The translations under genes and the position numbers were made by a program. DNA of 64,000 nucleotides from Lithospermum erythrorhizon (lineage: Eukaryota; Streptophyta; Magnoliopsida; Boraginales; Boraginaceae), in assembly GCA_019722365.1 (NCBI GenBank), contig JADFUC010001587.1:62001-126000 (forward strand), given 5' to 3'. This document shows positions 48,160 through 60,370 of the stretch, piece after piece. Below the pieces are notes generated by a model. The model was not told where the DNA came from and did not search any database. It saw only the letters and a list, made by a program, of their open reading frames with translations. How positions within the stretch are numbered: position 1 is the stretch's first letter; each line of letters starts with the position of its first letter.

Positions 48160-48899
48160 ATATCTTTGGTGAGCGGTTCAATTACATGTTTGGTGGGTTA
48201 TTTAGTTGTTTGCTTTTATTATTGTAAAAATTCGTTCTTTATCTGTATTGTGTTAAGATTTCAAGAATTTAAACATACCCATTTCAATATGTTTGGGAGA
48301 TTCAATTATATTTTTGGTGAGTTATAATGTAAGTGTTTTGTTGATATACCATCACATGCACATCCTTTTCCCAAACTTAACTTTAATATCTTTCTTTCAG
48401 TTTACATATAGTTGTCTTTTAATGCTTTTTGTTTTAAAATCTTTGTGCTTGGTATATAAAATTATGTTTATATTTTCAAGTTGTTTTACTATTTTTTATT
48501 ATTAAATTAGCAATCAACCCGATTATATAATTTTAATTAATTGATATTTTGTGTTTTTAATGTCTTTTTTATTTATTTTTATTTTTAAATCTAACGTCTG
48601 AATGACTAAAAGAAAAGTAAAAATAACGAAATGTCAATTAGCTCTTCTAAGTAATATTAGTTGTTAAATTAATCCAAGCCTCAGTCATAACATTTCAAAA
48701 GAAGAATTGGGCAATTTTGTCATTTCTAAAAGCTCTATTAATTAATTGAGTAACTGAGGAGACCCAACAACGAACAAGAAGGTTGTTAAGTATGAATTGA
48801 ATTTGAAGATTGACAGTGGGATAATGATGATGACAAGGATTCCAGGTTGAACTTAAGAAGGGGGATGGTGATGGTTTTGGGGGTTGGGAGTGATTATGT
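48160..48899. other. Intergenic, nothing recognised
   Basis: AT-rich. 'atctttggtgag.ggttcaat' and 'tttggtgggtta' type words occur twice (48168-48205 and 48290-48330), a small diverged duplication. No gene. Confidence 0.35.
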
Positions 48900-49314
48900 T
48901 GGGCTGGAGTTGACCGTGGAGGGAGGGATTGAGAAGATGGAGGAGATGGTTTTTTTCTTTAATACATTTTTTTAATAATGTTATACTGAGTAAGTATGAG
49001 AATTTGGAACAATAAATACTTTTTGAGTTTGTCCTAAAGAATAATATATTATTTTTTCTTTGGATTGAATAATGCTCCCTTGTGCAATCTTAAAATATTC
49101 ATAAGCACTAACTAGCTTTAAACTGTTTCTTCGTTTTTTTTCGGCAATTTAATTTCCCAAATTTTCTCAATCTGTTCTCTAGCTTACTCCGCTCTAGCTT
49201 TAAGTTGCCAAAACTTAAAAGATTAAACTTTGAACCGCGTCTTCATAAAGTAACTTCTTGTGTTCTTATCTTTTAGTTTTTTCTATTTTTAGTGTTAGTT
49301 TTTTAAGTTTGATT

Positions 49315-49945
49315 ATTTTGGATTTTTTGATAATAAAATTCATGGGTTTTGATAAAGGTTTGATTTTTGGGTTTTCATATTAAATTTCTTGGGTTGTTAA
49401 AGTTTGATTTATTTGGATTTTTTTATAATAAAAATTCATGGGTTTTGTTAAAGTTTTGAATATTTTGGGTTTTGATAATAGAAATTCATGAGTTTGTTAA
49501 AGTTTTCATTTTTTTTGATTTTTCGATAATAAAAATTCATGAATTTTTAAAATATTCGATTTTGGGTTTGAGAATGAAAACTTCATGGGTTTTGTTAAAG
49601 GTTCGATTTTTGATAATAAAATTCATGGATTTGTTAAATATTCAATTTTTTTGGGATTTTTTTATAATAAAAATTCATGGGTTTGTTAAAGGTTCAATTT
49701 TTTTGGATTTTTGATAATAAAAATTCATGGGTTTGTTAAAGGTTCGATTTTTTTTTTGGGTTTCTTGATAATAAAAATTCATTTGTTTTATTAAAGTTTC
49801 GATTTTTTCGATTTTTGATATCAAAAAATTCATGGAAATTCTAAAGTTCGATTTTTTTGGGGTTTTGATAATAAAATTCATGGGTTTGTTATTCGATTTT
49901 TTGGGTTTTTGATAAAAAATTCATGAGTTTGTTAAATATTGTGGT
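49315..49945 (+). repeat. Minisatellite, ~50-bp unit, about 12 copies
   Basis: The unit reads roughly 'gataataaaaattcatgggt' then 'ttgttaaaggttcgattttt'. About a dozen imperfect copies, 40-60 bases each, can be counted by the 'attcatg' word. The period is near a multiple of three in places, which creates repetitive spurious frames (such as 49472-49714). Confidence 0.8.
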
Positions 49946-49959
49946 GTTTAAGTAATCCC

Positions 49960-50240
49960 CCATATTAACAAAAATCCAAAAAATCAGTTTAACAATCCAT
50001 GAATTTTGTATAAAACCCATCGAACCTTTGCTAACCCATAATTTTATTATAAAAAACCAAAAATCGAAGAGCCTGCTGGCATGGTATAATGCTCAAAAAA
50101 TCAAAACTTAAACGAGGAAGCAATTTTTATTATCAAAAAGCAAAAATCGAAACAAACTCATGAATTTTTATTAAAAAATCAAAATCGGGCAACAATAAAC
50201 CCATAATTCTATTATTAAGAAACCCAAAAATGGAACTTTA
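49960..50240 (-). repeat. Inverted array of the same minisatellite unit
   Basis: The reverse complement of the same unit ('aacccat.aattttattataa', 'aaaatcgaa') appears in about four to five copies here. Confidence 0.7.
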
Positions 50241-50640
50241 AAAAAGCGAACGAAAAAAGGAAAAAAAATAAGCGAAACATAAGAACATAGGACTTGTTGG
50301 TGAAGATTTTTGGTTAGTTTTAATCATTTTCAGTTTCATTATGAAAGTTAGAGGAAGAAGTTAGAGATAGTGAAAATTTGAAAATGATAATAGTACATGA
50401 AAATGAAGAGGAGAAGAGTTAGGAAGGAGGCGTTTTAGTACTTGCATCAAGGGATGTTATTTAAACAAAGAAAAAAAGGAAGACACTTATTTTTAGAATG
50501 AAAATTAAATGTGTTAATCACCCAAATTACTCTAATAAGTATAATTTAAAAATTTCTATAAACTCTCTTTATTTTAATTTGCCCAAAACTCTAAAAATTA
50601 TAAAAAAAACCTCCATTTATTTGAACACAGTTAACATGTA

Positions 50641-51141
50641 ATTCAACTTCAAATAGATAGCTAAATTGATATACTTTTAAATATTTAATGGGTGGAATAG
50701 ACAAAAATGAAAAGATAGTGGATGGAATGAAACCAAATTATACATTGATGGGCGACAATGCCTCCATTGTTATTGAAATGCGTGTCAATTTTGAGATTGC
50801 CAAAAAAAAAATACCCTTTCCAAAATCATGTCCCAGAATCGTTTTTAAAATAAAAATTTCTTTTTGGTTTTCTTTTACCAAGTCATCGAGAAAACATGAA
50901 ATAAAACTATGTTTATGTGATATGTTTGGATTTTTCTAAAACTTTATACAAAATTAAATGGATCTTAATAAAAAGAATGGAGAAATGGTGCTATGGTATC
51001 GTAGAGTCGGTTCAGTTGTAGGACTTGAAACTCTCTAGTGGAATGATTAATACCTTGGGTGTATTTTTAAACTTTTTGAATTTTATACGTCTATTGTCAA
51101 TTGATTTTTAGTCACAGACATCATGGATTCTTTAACATTAT
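50641..51141. other. Intergenic, nothing recognised
   Basis: The frame at 50688-50939 (83 residues) has no recognised domain. No other feature. Confidence 0.3.
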
Positions 51142-53690
51142 ATGTAACGACATGTTAGTCTAGAGCCTCCTGAGTGCTTATCGTCGAAATCACGGACACG
51201 GAGTCACCACGTCGACCGGATGACTAAGTACAAACCCACCTGTCCTTAACATAAGCCCATACAATAATATATACAACGGACAAAGAGCAATTTTTTAGAA
51301 AAAAGAATCCATCGTGGTATTTCCTAACCACACACTTACATGACATCTGATAAGCATCATTATGCTGAAATATGCAACAGCCCAGGTCGAAATCCCCAAA
51401 ATACAACAATACAAACAACCGAATACAATCCAAAAACAACGAGGCAGTGAGGATCTACTACTAACCGTTGCTCACCTAGGCTCTAAGGCACGAACACTCG
51501 AACAACCTCAGAATAGCCATTCTGAGTACCACTGTCGACTGGCACAAATGAAAATGCCGCTCATAGCGAATAGGGTGTAAGCTGCAGGAAAAAACTAGTG
51601 AATCGTATCTCAAGAGCGAAAATTAACTCACTCCCACGAGTAGTGTACTGTAAAATCATTAATTTCGCATAAAATATGTAGATGATCACGAGGATCTGTT
51701 ACTATTCACGCCATAATAAAGAGTATATCATTAGTGATTATCATTGCTTCATCGCGAGGTTATACTCGATGCAGTCATTACTATGGTCATTAGTTCATAG
51801 GCCCGATCTAACTAACATGCATTCTAACAAAAACAGCAATCTTGAAGATCATGCTATCGAGTAGCTTGATGACAATGATACGATCATATCATATTGCTCT
51901 ATCGACAGCAATGTACAACCTGCGACCAACAACTAGACGCTTCCCGGCTTCTCGGCTCTACGTGTCTGCCGACCATCCCAAGCAACTTCGATCAACTCAG
52001 CGCCAAATCGAATTTCACAACTAATCGCATATAATCAGCACTTTCGACTGCGGGGAGAAACTTATGCCCGTGGAGCATAAGCTATACATCACACTATTAA
52101 CGAGGCGCGAGGCAAGCCAGGTAGCTCATCTTGAAGTATAGGCAATCTGGGATAACGTCGCACTCTTGCTTGAGATCTGAGGCAAACCTGACAGGTGGTA
52201 CCGTGGTCTGAGGCAACATACGCTCGTGCCCAGCTGGAAGTCTGAGGCAACCCATGACCTTTTCGTGCCGTGGTACAAGGCAGCCACAACACACTGCGTG
52301 TCTTGGTAGTGAGTGTCATACCCAACAAATGCCGTAGTACAAAGTGTCCTTGTAGCGCTCGTCTGGTAGTCGGCATGGCAATGACAACTCGTACCGTAGT
52401 CTGAGGTAACCGCTAACTAACCATACATACTCATGATCAACACGTTGATACATACATAAACATGCTCACAACGTCAACCGTCTGACACATTCACGGAAAG
52501 TAAATTTAAACTATGCAGTGAGATAAATGCTACTTGGCTGGCAAATAATGGCGCCCCGCCTAATTAGTCCAAGTGTGGTTTCTCGCTCCACACCTAATCA
52601 CAAACACCCGAAAATATAATTACTACTTACTCTGATCATGGCCCGTTTTTGTTTTAACTATCGACTTCTAATAATATAAAACTTAACAGCTACAGGTGAT
52701 AATATTACTACAGTTTAACGACTAATAAAGCAACGAAAACTTCAACCATATAAATTCTCCATTTTTAAATATCGCTCGCCTCATCAATAGCACTCTAATC
52801 AAATTCTAGTCAATCCGACAATCCCGATTCCCCAACTAATTAATCCGTTATAATCATCCTTTAATTCCAAAAAATCAATTACTGCTTAACTTGGAATAAC
52901 TAACTCAACGATATCCTACGCGATCAACGTCGCTTATCCAACTTATACTCCAAAACAACATATATTAAGATCATGTAAGATCGTACTACAATTTAAGGAA
53001 ATTTGGGAAAAAGTCAACAAAAGATCAACTTCGCCAAAATCAACACATTTCAACCTCAAAAATCGATTATAATCACCTCGAAATCACTTAATCGAGCTTA
53101 GATGAAACATCCCATACCATTTAAAGTCCTAAATCTCGAAATCTTAAAAGTCAACAAAGTCAGCTTGCAACTTATGAAATATCCAACAAGATTTAACCTT
53201 TCTTACCTTGATGTGTAGGGAATGTTGAGGGGAAGATAAAAACCAAATTTTTTGTGTCTTGAGCTACAAAGAAATGGAAGAAATGGAAGAAAAATTTTCA
53301 AAGGGGAGGGGGGGGGGGAGAACAAGGGTTCGGCCAACTCATGGAAGAAAGGGGATGGGTTTTGTGTTTTGGATAATGATGAAAATGATAAGGATAAGAA
53401 GATATTTAGGATGACTTAAGTCCCGTTTGGTTCGGTTTATTTCTCCTTTCTGCTTAAATACCGATGAAGCAAATTTCAAATATGTTATTAAAAGGCATAT
53501 GCTAAATACCGTACTTTCGTCTCGATATATTGATACTATTCGAAATTATTGATATCATCTCCGGAGTGCTGACCGATAAATATAATTTAATCTGCCGCTA
53601 TTAAAAATTTAGATCGCAAAATTTACTCAACTCAAGCCACCACGGAAGAAGCACTTGTCACGACACGTAAACATACAAGACATAAAACAA
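51142..53690 (-). mobile_element. 3' LTR of a Ty3/gypsy element
   Basis: Begins TGTAACGAC on the plus strand (LTR end ...GTTACA on the element strand) and abuts the end of the gypsy Pol frame at about 53700. Length about 2.5 kb, noncoding, and GC-richer than its surroundings, with several 'gaggcaa.c' words at 52100-52400 that form a diverged tandem series. Related to the solo LTR at 424-2829. Right boundary is approximate. Confidence 0.6.
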
Positions 53691-53699
53691 AACAACTAC

Positions 53700-54917
53700 A
53701 ACTTACCTCACATGCGAAAAGCTACGGTGTCGACTCCGTATGTCCTCGCGACTCCCGAGTCAACTTCTTCCTTTGCGTGGATTCACCATGAAAACTTTCC
53801 TTAAGGCCACCGCCTTATTCCTCAGCGCGCTTCTCGCTTCGGTCGAGAATTTCCACGATGCCTCACCGAATGTGAGGTCCTCCTCGAAGTTCCACGGTAG
53901 GCTAAATTATGCATCGGGGATATACTTCTCGAGCCGAGATACATGGAACACGTTATGAATCCCTATCAAGCTCGGGAGCGGCCTTGACTTGATAAGCCAC
54001 CAGATCGAACTTTCCCGAGATGCCAGGCGGTCCCGATATAACGAGGACTCAACTAGCCCTTTATCCCCGTCGTGTCGCCACTTCCACGGAGAATATCTTC
54101 CAAGAACACACGGTCACCCGATCTCGAAAGATAAGTCTACTCTGTGACGATCGACATACTTGTCGCAATGCCGGTTACCGGATGTTGTTGTATCGGCAGT
54201 CTCTCACCCCGATCTTTCCACTAACTTCGGAACCATAAACTTTTATCTCTCCCAGCCGTTTCCAACAGCGGGTTCGGCTTGGCTTCCGCCCATACAAGCA
54301 TTAGGGTGTAAATGCAGTACTAGCATGGAAACTATTATTATCTGTGAACTCGTCTTAGGAAACTCTTAAATCCCAACTCCCCGAGAAACTTAGAACACAT
54401 GCTCGTATATCCTCCAAAGTGCGGATGCGTCATCTACGGTGCCCGTACATGCAGGGGATGGAAAGATGTACTTCAACTATTTCACGGTCCCCAACTCCTC
54501 TTGAGAAATCCCTCAGTCTCGAAGTAAAAATCTCATGTGATGCGGAAATGATAGACACCGGAACCCATTACAACCTCACAATCGATCAACATAAGTCCTG
54601 TAGCTTCTCAGGCCCATCAGTAGATCTAATAGGTAAGAAATGAGCCGACTTGACATCCTATCATGATCGCCCAAAATCGTCATTTAGCCTCATCGACCTA
54701 GGAAGCCCAAATACAAAGTCCATGGTAATATTCTTCGCATCCACTCAGGGAATAGGAAAGAATGCCGCAACAATCCTTGACGTAATACAATAACAAATCT
54801 TCACCTCTTGACAAACCAAACACCTCCCATAAACTACACAATCTATAACGTCACCCAGGCCACGATAGACCGCTTTCAAAATCCGATACATCTTTTGTGC
54901 TACTGGGTGCATGGTAT
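53700..54917 (-). pseudogene. Ty3/gypsy integrase with chromodomain end, degenerate
   Basis: Reading the minus strand across frames: MHPVAQKMYR and GRCLVCQEVK (zinc-binding H2C2 region, 54745-54915), DFVFGLPRS then SAHF and PVSII (DDE core), the remains of FHP.T.GQSERTI.TLEDMLR (about 54360-54460), GIHNVFHVSRLEKYIPDA (about 53911-53963, the post-integrase GPY/F side), and REDIRSR near 53720 at the chromodomain-like end. Many stops and frameshifts. The upstream RT and RNase H are absent because another element begins at 54918. Confidence 0.75.
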
Positions 54918-57900
54918 TGTTAGAATCTAGTATGAATTTCATTTGTGATTAAACACCAAATTCATACATCCGGATCCTCAAAATGACATAAATTAATCTA
55001 AAACACATAATATGCAATATGAATACGAGAGTGCATCGTGCAGTGGAAGATATGAAAACCACCCTTGAAGCGAGCTCGCGCGTGAATCCCCTTTGAAATT
55101 CTCCTCCAATTATTTGTCCAACGACATTAGGTGTTCTCTCTGAGGAGTGCACTTCGGGAGGGGTTGAATCCTTGACTTGAGTTTCTTTAAGAACTAAGAG
55201 ATTGGATGGAAAAATCAAGAGAAAATTTTCAATTTTTCCCTTGGTATTACCGACCATCCATGGAGGAGATGGAGGGTTTTCTTTTTGTTCTATAATCATA
55301 TGGAAACCTAAATGATAAAGATCGCCTGTAGTGGTCCATCATTTAGTCTAAAGCAACCCAGAATAGTTAATGAGCCGACTCGTTTGATTTGATTAAACCG
55401 CTAAGTAAATCAAGCACTAACGAAGTTGTTAATAGTAACTAACAAGTTACTATGACTCAACTAACTTCTCGAATTAATTCAATTGACCAATTAATTGGTC
55501 CGGGTTCATCAATTTATATTTTACATTATCGGTGTAAAATTCCCAATTGAATATTCGTTGATTCTGATCAACTCTCAATTTAGCAAATGTAGTTTAATTT
55601 CATACATGAAATATAATTTAACGTCATTTGTATGTGTGTGACATACAGGCTGAGATAATAAGTAAGTTGTATAAATAATAATAATTTGACCAATTCTTTG
55701 TTATTATATGATTAATAGTAAGATCTGCTTGATCGCTCATAACCCTTAAATTATCATGAGAACCCGAACTGATATCTGATTACTAAGGTGATCACTAAGT
55801 TCCGGTAATCACGTTTAACTTGACCCGGTAAATGAATTCTTCTGATTGTCATGGCAGGCGTAATAAAAGTGAATCAATTTTTCATTGATTTCGACACTCC
55901 CAACGCCCTTGGGCGTTACCATACAAATCATTTATCACGCGATCTCACGAGTCGTAGGCTAACCATAAGTGTGTCGTAAACGCCTTGGCTTTCTTTACTC
56001 GAGTATGGGCCCGAATAAGCATTTGTAAGTCCCGTAAACCAATCGATTACCCAATTTGTGTGAAGGCACGAGATCTTCCTTGTATATCAGGACGGATCAT
56101 CCCTCGATATATCAACATCTATCGTTATACTCAGCATTGTGACCCAGCAATATGCAATTATAATCTAGTTTAAAGAAGAGCGGGGCGTGTGGTCATAGTC
56201 GAAATCTGAGCTCGTATAACACGAGATAGTTATATATCGTAGGTCTAGGGTAATAGAACCTAAAATTCTAAACAAATATCATAGGACACAGATATACATA
56301 TCTTCTATGAATTACGTTTCGATTAAATACTGACTCCGTCATAGGACGGTAGCCAGGGTATTGATCTAGTCATAGCAGAGCTAAATGATCAATCTTGATC
56401 ATAAAACACCATGTTAGTCATATGATCTTGTCACCCTAACTATCGACATCGACGAGGCACTTTGGCTATCCTATGTTTCTAGGCTTGAAGAGGTGTAATC
56501 AACAATTCATGTTGCCTCTCTAGAAAATATAGACTAACTCAGGGATCTAACTTTTCACTCATCGAGGATACAATACATGTATATTATATATTTCAACGGC
56601 ATGTGAAATAAATAATGGGTAACTATATGAATGAATCACGCATTCATGTAGTTTAGTTAACAATCAGATTAAAACACAAAGGAACTTTTGCTTTAATCAA
56701 TTATTTAACTTATTCCAGAAAGTGAATGAACTAGCTCCCGCGAACATTTATACGTTAGGTTCGCCGTGCTTCGTGAAAACCAAACTTGGTTGAATCACGA
56801 GGAAGGATACCGACTCGAGATGCGTAGCAAGCCATACATGGATCCTTTAAGCTTGCATGACTTCTTAGGTCATTTCATGACATGGCAAAGCAAAGGATAG
56901 TGATTATAATCCATCGGCTTTATCGAAATACTAGTTCTGGCGGTCTTTATGTTAAATGCGACCGGTCTACCGACCAAGGGAATCATTGATGACTAAGATT
57001 ATCTGACATAGTCATCTTGCGACTATGATCCAAATGGGTTTTCAACGGCTTCTCGAGTTCTATCGGGTAGGTTTACAACGCCTTCGAGAGTATGTTAAAA
57101 CACATACGTCTTATTAAATGCACATTCTTTTAACAACATTACCCAGCCAAAGCAGATTATTTGGTCAAGTTATAATATTGAGTTCAAGTTTCCTTTTAGT
57201 TTACTCGTATTGTGAGCATACTAGACTCGATCCCCATTATTACGAATTCTTGGCTAATAGCTTTTTCATATGATGCAGTACATCCATATCTTGCCTATCA
57301 CGTTCGATTACAAGAGTGAGATCAACAAGCGATCCATTCCATTCAACAACTATAGTTACCTCTATTCTCTTAAGTTACTATCAAGCGTATTCGAATCATG
57401 AATACCTTTAGTAAACTTCACAATTCTATCACGAGAGATAAGTACTCGTCATAGTTGTGGTGTACAGCATGACTTTGACATGGCGTATGGTAAATTATAT
57501 TACTATGTAACCAGACTTGACCACTCATTAATGTAGAGACCACTTACTAGTGGGGATTAGACTCTAATGAAGAGTTGCCTTGTCAATAAGAGAATCGTCT
57601 ATTTATAGAATTTAACCTATTATAGATTTCTTAATCACCTCGAACTGTGACATCTTAAAATTAACAAGCAAATGTCATGCAGCTTCACTATATATAATGT
57701 ATTTGATTATAGCATGTGTCACGTAATATATATGCGGTACAGGCCTACAAATGTACAAGAACTGTCACTCTTTTACACCTTTTAAGGTTGTAGGAAGAAT
57801 TTCTTCAACATTTAGTGTCTGAAACTTCATTTATGCGATTCTGGCTCCCACTTAACCTTTAAGGAACTCGAGGTTCTTCGTCACTCTTGATTCTTTATTG

Positions 57901-58690
57901 ATTTTCATCAAGTATCAAGTAGAATTTAACTCGATTATACTCAATCTTAAGTTTACAACTTTAAGTTCTAATAGTATATAAACTTTCTTTTATTCTAAAC
58001 TTGAGATGTGGAGTTAAAATATGATGTCAGTATCATCGTGATCGTACTTAGGAACATTCTTTGGATAGCTTGCTAAGACCGCATGTTACTGACTTGTGGA
58101 ATAGCGATAAGAAAGTTTAAAGTAAACATGAGCATAATTGACGATGAATATGTTTAATCTTGGTTTCAACGAATGTATGATTAAACGGCTAAATTCGTAT
58201 TGATTGTATTTAATGAGAATCACATTTATTAATTACGATGATTCACCATCCAGGAAAGTAATATAGATAGACTCTTTACTCACGATGAATCGTAATGGAA
58301 GATAAAATAAACTTTATACTGTGCAAATTCCACATTTTATTTCATTTAAATGACCTCGAGTCATTTATTGGGTATTATTTATTCATGTTGTCATTTGTAT
58401 CCCTACGTTTAGCTTTAAATGCATCGAAGTGAATCTTTCCTTGATGTAACGAAGGTTCTATCTTTGAATTGGTATCTCCTGCGGAGGCTTGAATGCGTTA
58501 AAAGTCGCGTATTTATTTAAGTATTTGTACTTCATAATGAAGACTACAGTACAATAAATTACAACGGTATAATTGGATGGAAATAAATGCCAACTCTTTG
58601 GATTTATGTACAAAATGACTTAACTAGCTTTGGATTTTGAGTTAAATTATGTCTACTTATAGTGACATAATACTAACTTATCTATACGAG
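54918..58690 (-). mobile_element. LTR-retroelement-like insertion, noncoding
   Basis: Starts TGTTAGAATC exactly where the gypsy integrase is cut; on the element strand this is an LTR end ...TTCTAACA. The next ~150 bases look like the 3' end of a copia-type LTR. The remaining 3.6 kb has no coding frame I recognise. It could be one very long LTR, a LARD-like noncoding derivative, or several fragments. The 5 bases before it are GGTAT; I found no certain second copy at the right end. Confidence 0.4.
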
Positions 58691-58694
58691 ACGT

Positions 58695-59365
58695 TCAAAG
58701 TTTGTTGGTGTACATTTTGAAACATTTGTGATAAATCCCATAATATATGCATCTTAGTTTTAGATCATTATATCAACGTTTTAGTTGACGTACTTATTAG
58801 TATAGTTGTAGTTGAAGACGATAAGTACCTATTAGGAGTTCTTTATTTTCTTTTCTTAATTCTTTAAACTTGACGATGTTGTAATTTATGCTCAACTTGG
58901 TAATTCCTTTCTGAAATCTTGTCACAATTGTGTTAACAGTAAAAGATATTTGTATTCGACTTGGCATTGGATTGATCAAATTGCTCAATTTCAGTAGTTG
59001 AAATGAGATATGTTTCCCTAGCTTCAAAGATGACATTAAGCCTTTGAATTATTTCATCCTTTATAATACCAAATATCCAAACTCCCTACAATATTTATTG
59101 TTATTATATCAAACATATATTTATATATTAAAATATTAAATAATCTTCATTGTTATTTTAACTATGAGAATTAATACTTCTTGATCGACAAAAATTATTG
59201 TTAATATAGATTTGAGTTAATAGGATGTTGAGCATTCCCTAATATTGCATCAGCTTCAACATCAACATTGTTGCTTTGGCTTCAAATCCTTAATCGTGGT
59301 CACTGTCGCCAATTTATTAATTGAGGGAGAGATCTTCGGTTGCAAGAAAATGATGTTATTAATGT
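58695..59365 (-). repeat. Left arm of a 1.4-kb inverted repeat
   Basis: Reverse complement of 59450-60090 with point changes and small indels. Shared words include 'tttgttggtgtacatt', 'atagttgtagttgaag', 'gttctttattttctttt' and 'catatctcatttcaact' (read on the appropriate strands). Carries a 79-residue minus-strand frame (58797-59036), KHISFQLLKLSNL ... NIVKFKELRKENKELL. Confidence 0.8.
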
Positions 59366-59449
59366 GATTATTATGTATGAGAACTTAAATTGCTGGTATG
59401 TCGAATCGTAATTTTTAAGTTTAGAAATCAGGTGTCTATAGTCATTAGC

Positions 59450-60090
59450 CAACATCATCTTACAACTGAGATGTCTCCCTCAATCAACAAGTAAGATCAT
59501 GACCGCGATTGAGATGGCTTCTTTAATGTTAGATGTTAAAGTTAAGGGTGATGCATATCGAGGAATACTCAACATCTAACAAATATTGACAACATATTTT
59601 GTCAATCAAGCAGTATTAATTAATTCTCATAGTCTGAATGACAATAAAGATTACTAATATTTGATATATATATATATATATATAATATCAATAAATATTG
59701 TAAGAAAGTTGGTTATTTGGTATTATGAAGGACGAAATAATTCAAAAGCCTAATGGCAAATTTGAAGCCGGAGAACATATCTCATTTCAACTGTTGAAAT
59801 TGAGCAATTTGATCGATCCAACGCCAAGGTACATGATCTAAAACAAATATCTTTTAATGTTAACACAATTGTGACAAAATTTCAGGAAGTAATTACCAAG
59901 TCGAGCATAACTTACAACATCGTCGAGTTCAAAGAAATAAGAAAAGAAAATAAAGAACCCCTAATAGATAATTATCTTCTTCAACTACAACTATATTACG
60001 AAGAACTCCAAGTAAATAATCTGAAACTAATATGCAGATGTTATGATATTTGTCACGAATATTTCACAATGTACACCAACAAATCAGGGG
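59450..60090 (+). repeat. Right arm of the inverted repeat
   Basis: Carries an 80-residue plus-strand frame (59871-60113) with NIVEFKEIRKENKEPL and LQLQLYYEELQVNN, the same peptide as in the left arm, plus an extension CRCYDICHEYFTMYTNK. Both frames point outward from the centre near 59400. The peptide family is not recognised. The arm ends ~25 bases before the NTT 3' flank homology starts at 60114. Confidence 0.8.
59664..59686. repeat. (TA)n microsatellite
   Basis: About eleven TA units inside the right arm; the left arm has only interrupted 'atatatttatata' at the matching place, so the run expanded after the duplication. Confidence 0.8.
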
Positions 60091-60113
60091 TGGAAGAACA
60101 AAGTTGGAAATAG

Positions 60114-60370
60114 TAGCCACAGGTCAACATCAGTGACATGGTTTTTCAATTATTTCTAAAGAAAATAAACTATCAGAATCCTATAAACCAATTAATTCAA
60201 ATGGTTTCTTTAAAGATACTATCATAGTACGTACATAACAGAATACCTTCATCGACATTCTTTGATGTCTTCAATTGATCCAATTATGTGAAACAGTATA
60301 CCAGTAACTGCTAAACCTTCGAGGCAGAACCAATAAATTATTGCCAGCATCTGCACTACATAGCAATATA
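60114..60370 (-). other. 3' flank/3'UTR of the NTT locus
   Basis: Conserved with 42428-42685 beside the second NTT fragment ('aacatcagtgacatggtttt', 'aggcagaaccaataaattat' type words), so this was part of the duplicated unit and is probably the transcript's 3'UTR. Confidence 0.6.

Larger units (their letters stand above)
48900..50640. mobile_element. Foldback-like structure with subrepeat-rich inverted arms
   Basis: The left arm (49130-49945) and right arm (49960-50420) are inverted copies: 'attttct...atctgttctctagctta' and 'tgt.gttcttat.ttt' on the left reappear reverse-complemented near 50370 and 50285. The inner parts of both arms are minisatellites of the same unit in opposite orientation. 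Long inverted arms made of tandem subrepeats are the mark of foldback and some Mutator-like elements. No transposase is visible and the outer ends are not defined. Confidence 0.5.

Noticed and set aside
49472..49714. 80-residue repetitive protein (IIKIHGFVK repeats)
   Set aside because: Generated by the ~50-bp minisatellite; composition follows the DNA repeat and no start or promoter context supports it.
53740..54643. Plus-strand frames of 69-74 residues
   Set aside because: They overlap the minus-strand gypsy integrase, whose motifs are clear; these are antisense shadows.
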